In this document: piece by piece, positions 5,833-6,712 of the stretch
Layout of the letters: every line of letters starts with the position of its first letter
Position numbering within the stretch: the stretch's first letter is position 1
NCBI GenBank assembly: GCA_021823385.1
Contig: JAKAOC010000131.1
Coordinates: forward strand, 1-6,712
From: Actinomycetes bacterium
Lineage (GTDB): Bacteria > Actinomycetota > Acidimicrobiia > Acidimicrobiales > Acidimicrobiaceae
Direction of reading: 5' to 3'
DNA: 6,712 nucleotides
Program-made: the position numbers and the translations under genes
The notes under the pieces: generated by a model
Seen by the model: the letters and a program-made list of their open reading frames with translations, nothing else
What the model was told of the DNA's origin: nothing
Databases searched by the model: none

Positions 5833-6393
5833 CTAGCTGCCGGTTATGCGGAAGAAGGAGTCCCTGTAATAGCGAAGCTCCTCGATGGACTCCATGATGT
5901 CATCCAGAGCGCGGTGGCCCCGCTTCTTCGGGGGTGCGCCGTTGGAGACCTCCGGGTTCCAGCGGCGGGCCAGCTCCTTGATCGAGGTCACGTCCACCGA
6001 TCGGTAGTGGAGGTAGTCCTCGACCGAGGGAGTCTGCTCGGCCAGGAAGCGCCGGTCGGTCCCGATGGTGTTGCCGCACAGGGGCGCACTCTTTGCAGCC
6101 TTGAGGCTCTCCTTCAAAAAGGCGAGTGTCTGCTCCTCGGCGGCCGCCAGGGTCACCGAGCTGGCTCGAATCGACTCGAGCAGCCCGCTGCCGGTGTGCA
6201 TGTTGAGCACGTAGGGGTCCATCGATGTGAGCAGCTGCTCCGGGGCCGCGATCACGAGTTGGGGGCCGGTGGCGACGACATTCAGCTGATCGTCGGTGAC
6301 CAAGGTGGCTATTTCGACGATCTGGTCGCGCTTAGGGTCCAGGCCGGTCATCTCCAGGTCCATCCAAACAAGCACACAGGGGAGTCTAACCAT
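5833..6393 (-). CDS. orn: Oligoribonuclease (DEDDh 3'-5' exoribonuclease)
   Basis: Orn degrades the last two- to five-nucleotide RNA fragments (and pGpG in organisms using c-di-GMP) to mononucleotides in the cytosol. The 186-residue product has the full DEDDh set: Asp12 and Glu14 in WMDLEMTGLD, Asp113 in GNTIGTDRRFL, and His160 and Asp165 in GHRALDD. The end EELRYYRDSFF is also typical of Orn. The frame stays open upstream to an ATG at 6684, but that extension runs antisense through the glycosyltransferase gene. The start at 6393 puts the DxE residues at 12 and 14, as I recall for E. coli Orn, and gives the usual length. A GTG at 6375 is a minor alternative. No clear Shine-Dalgarno precedes 6393, so the mRNA may be leaderless or the site atypical. 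It is the first gene of the leftward run. Confidence 0.95.
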   Translation of the reverse strand: MVRLPCVLVWMDLEMTGLDPKRDQIVEIATLVTDDQLNVVATGPQLVIAAPEQLLTSMDPYVLNMHTGSGLLESIRASSVTLAAAEEQTLAFLKESLKAAKSAPLCGNTIGTDRRFLAEQTPSVEDYLHYRSVDVTSIKELARRWNPEVSNGAPPKKRGHRALDDIMESIEELRYYRDSFFRITGS

Positions 6394-6420
6394 GACGTGA
6401 GTAAGCTCTATTGGGCGAAT

Positions 6421-6426
6421 AGGAGG
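6421..6426 (+). promoter_or_regulatory. Ribosome binding site fixing the GTG start of the glycosyltransferase
   Basis: AGGAGG lies 4 nt upstream of GTG at 6431. This strong site decides the start in the absence of a nearby ATG. Confidence 0.7.
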
Positions 6427-6430
6427 TTCC

Positions 6431-6712
6431 GTGACCCAGCTCCTGCCGAGCGCTGCTCCCTGGGTGGTGATACCCACGTACAACGAGGCGGGCAACATTG
6501 CCAATGCGGTCAAGCGCATTCGCAAGGCGGTCGCCGCCGCCCATATTCTCGTCGTCGACGACTCTTCTCCAGACGGCACGGCCCACATCGTCGAGGCACT
6601 GTCCGCGGACGACTCGATGATCAGCGTCGTGCTGCGGCCCGCCAAGTCGGGTCTTGGCTCGGCATACCGTGCCGGCTTTGCCAAAGGTATGGCAGATGGC
6701 GCGACAGCCCTG
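6431..6712 (+). CDS. Family 2 glycosyltransferase, DPM1/polyprenol-phosphate mannose synthase-like, N-terminal part
   Basis: These are the first 94 codons of a GT-A fold glycosyltransferase that runs off the right edge. It begins MTQLLPSAAPW, then VVIPTYNEAGNI (12-23), the nucleotide-sugar-binding strand. LVVDDSSPDGT (40-50) holds the DDxSPDGT signature of dolichol/polyprenol-phosphate mannosyltransferases. RPAKSGLGSAYRAGF follows and matches the conserved RxxKxGLGxAYxxGF pattern of that group. Such enzymes move mannose (or another hexose) from GDP- or UDP-sugar to a polyprenyl phosphate on the inner membrane face, supplying lipomannan or protein-mannosylation pathways. Start is GTG with AGGAGG 4 nt before it. 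The gene is divergent from orn with only 37 bp between starts, so its promoter must overlap the orn 5' region. Whether a second domain (as in Ppm1 fusions) follows is outside the window. Confidence 0.88.
   Translation, partial: MTQLLPSAAPWVVIPTYNEAGNIANAVKRIRKAVAAAHILVVDDSSPDGTAHIVEALSADDSMISVVLRPAKSGLGSAYRAGFAKGMADGATAL

Noticed and set aside
6394..6684. N-terminal extension of orn to an upstream ATG at 6684
   Set aside because: It lies antisense to the well-supported glycosyltransferase, shows no family similarity, and would move the catalytic DxE far from its normal place near residue 12.

Overview
The window is about 6.7 kb of fairly high-GC bacterial DNA whose gene content suggests an actinobacterium. 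The pointers are a family-5 substrate-binding lipoprotein, a TetR-type regulator, a fatty-acyl-CoA ligase, oligoribonuclease and a DPM1-like polyprenol glycosyltransferase. Acidimicrobiia or a related deep lineage is possible, but I cannot fix the taxon from sequence alone. Eight protein genes are supported. The two at the edges are partial. I found no tRNA, rRNA, CRISPR array, transposase or phage gene.

Layout from the left. (1) The first 105 codons of a peptide/nickel-type ABC transporter binding lipoprotein, reading leftward off the edge. (2) A 546-bp gene-free stretch (316-861), about 45% GC over 421-660 by hand count, with a 10-bp inverted repeat, a cluster of GAATC-cored repeats and small hairpins. 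(3) A 1-Cys peroxiredoxin (minus), divergent across 149 bp from a CDF-family cation exporter (plus). (4) A TetR regulator (minus) that converges on the exporter with 9 bp between stop codons and has two near-identical short palindromes just upstream of its start. (5) A minus-strand run: orn (oligoribonuclease), an acyl-CoA ligase and an unknown four-helix membrane protein, with gaps of about 40 bp that suggest one transcript. (6) The start of a dolichol/polyprenol-phosphate-mannose-synthase-like glycosyltransferase, divergent from orn across only 37 bp.

How the genes fit together: peroxiredoxin and CDF exporter share a divergent control region and may both belong to stress defence (peroxide and metal). 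The orn-ligase-membrane-protein run combines RNA turnover with acyl activation, so co-transcription probably reflects position more than a shared pathway. The TetR gene lies downstream of that run with its own leader and could regulate itself, the ligase run or something outside the window.

I see no clear new multi-gene system. The items most worth following up are the cysteine cluster in the unknown membrane protein, the repeat-rich gene-free stretch, and the tandem palindromes before tetR.
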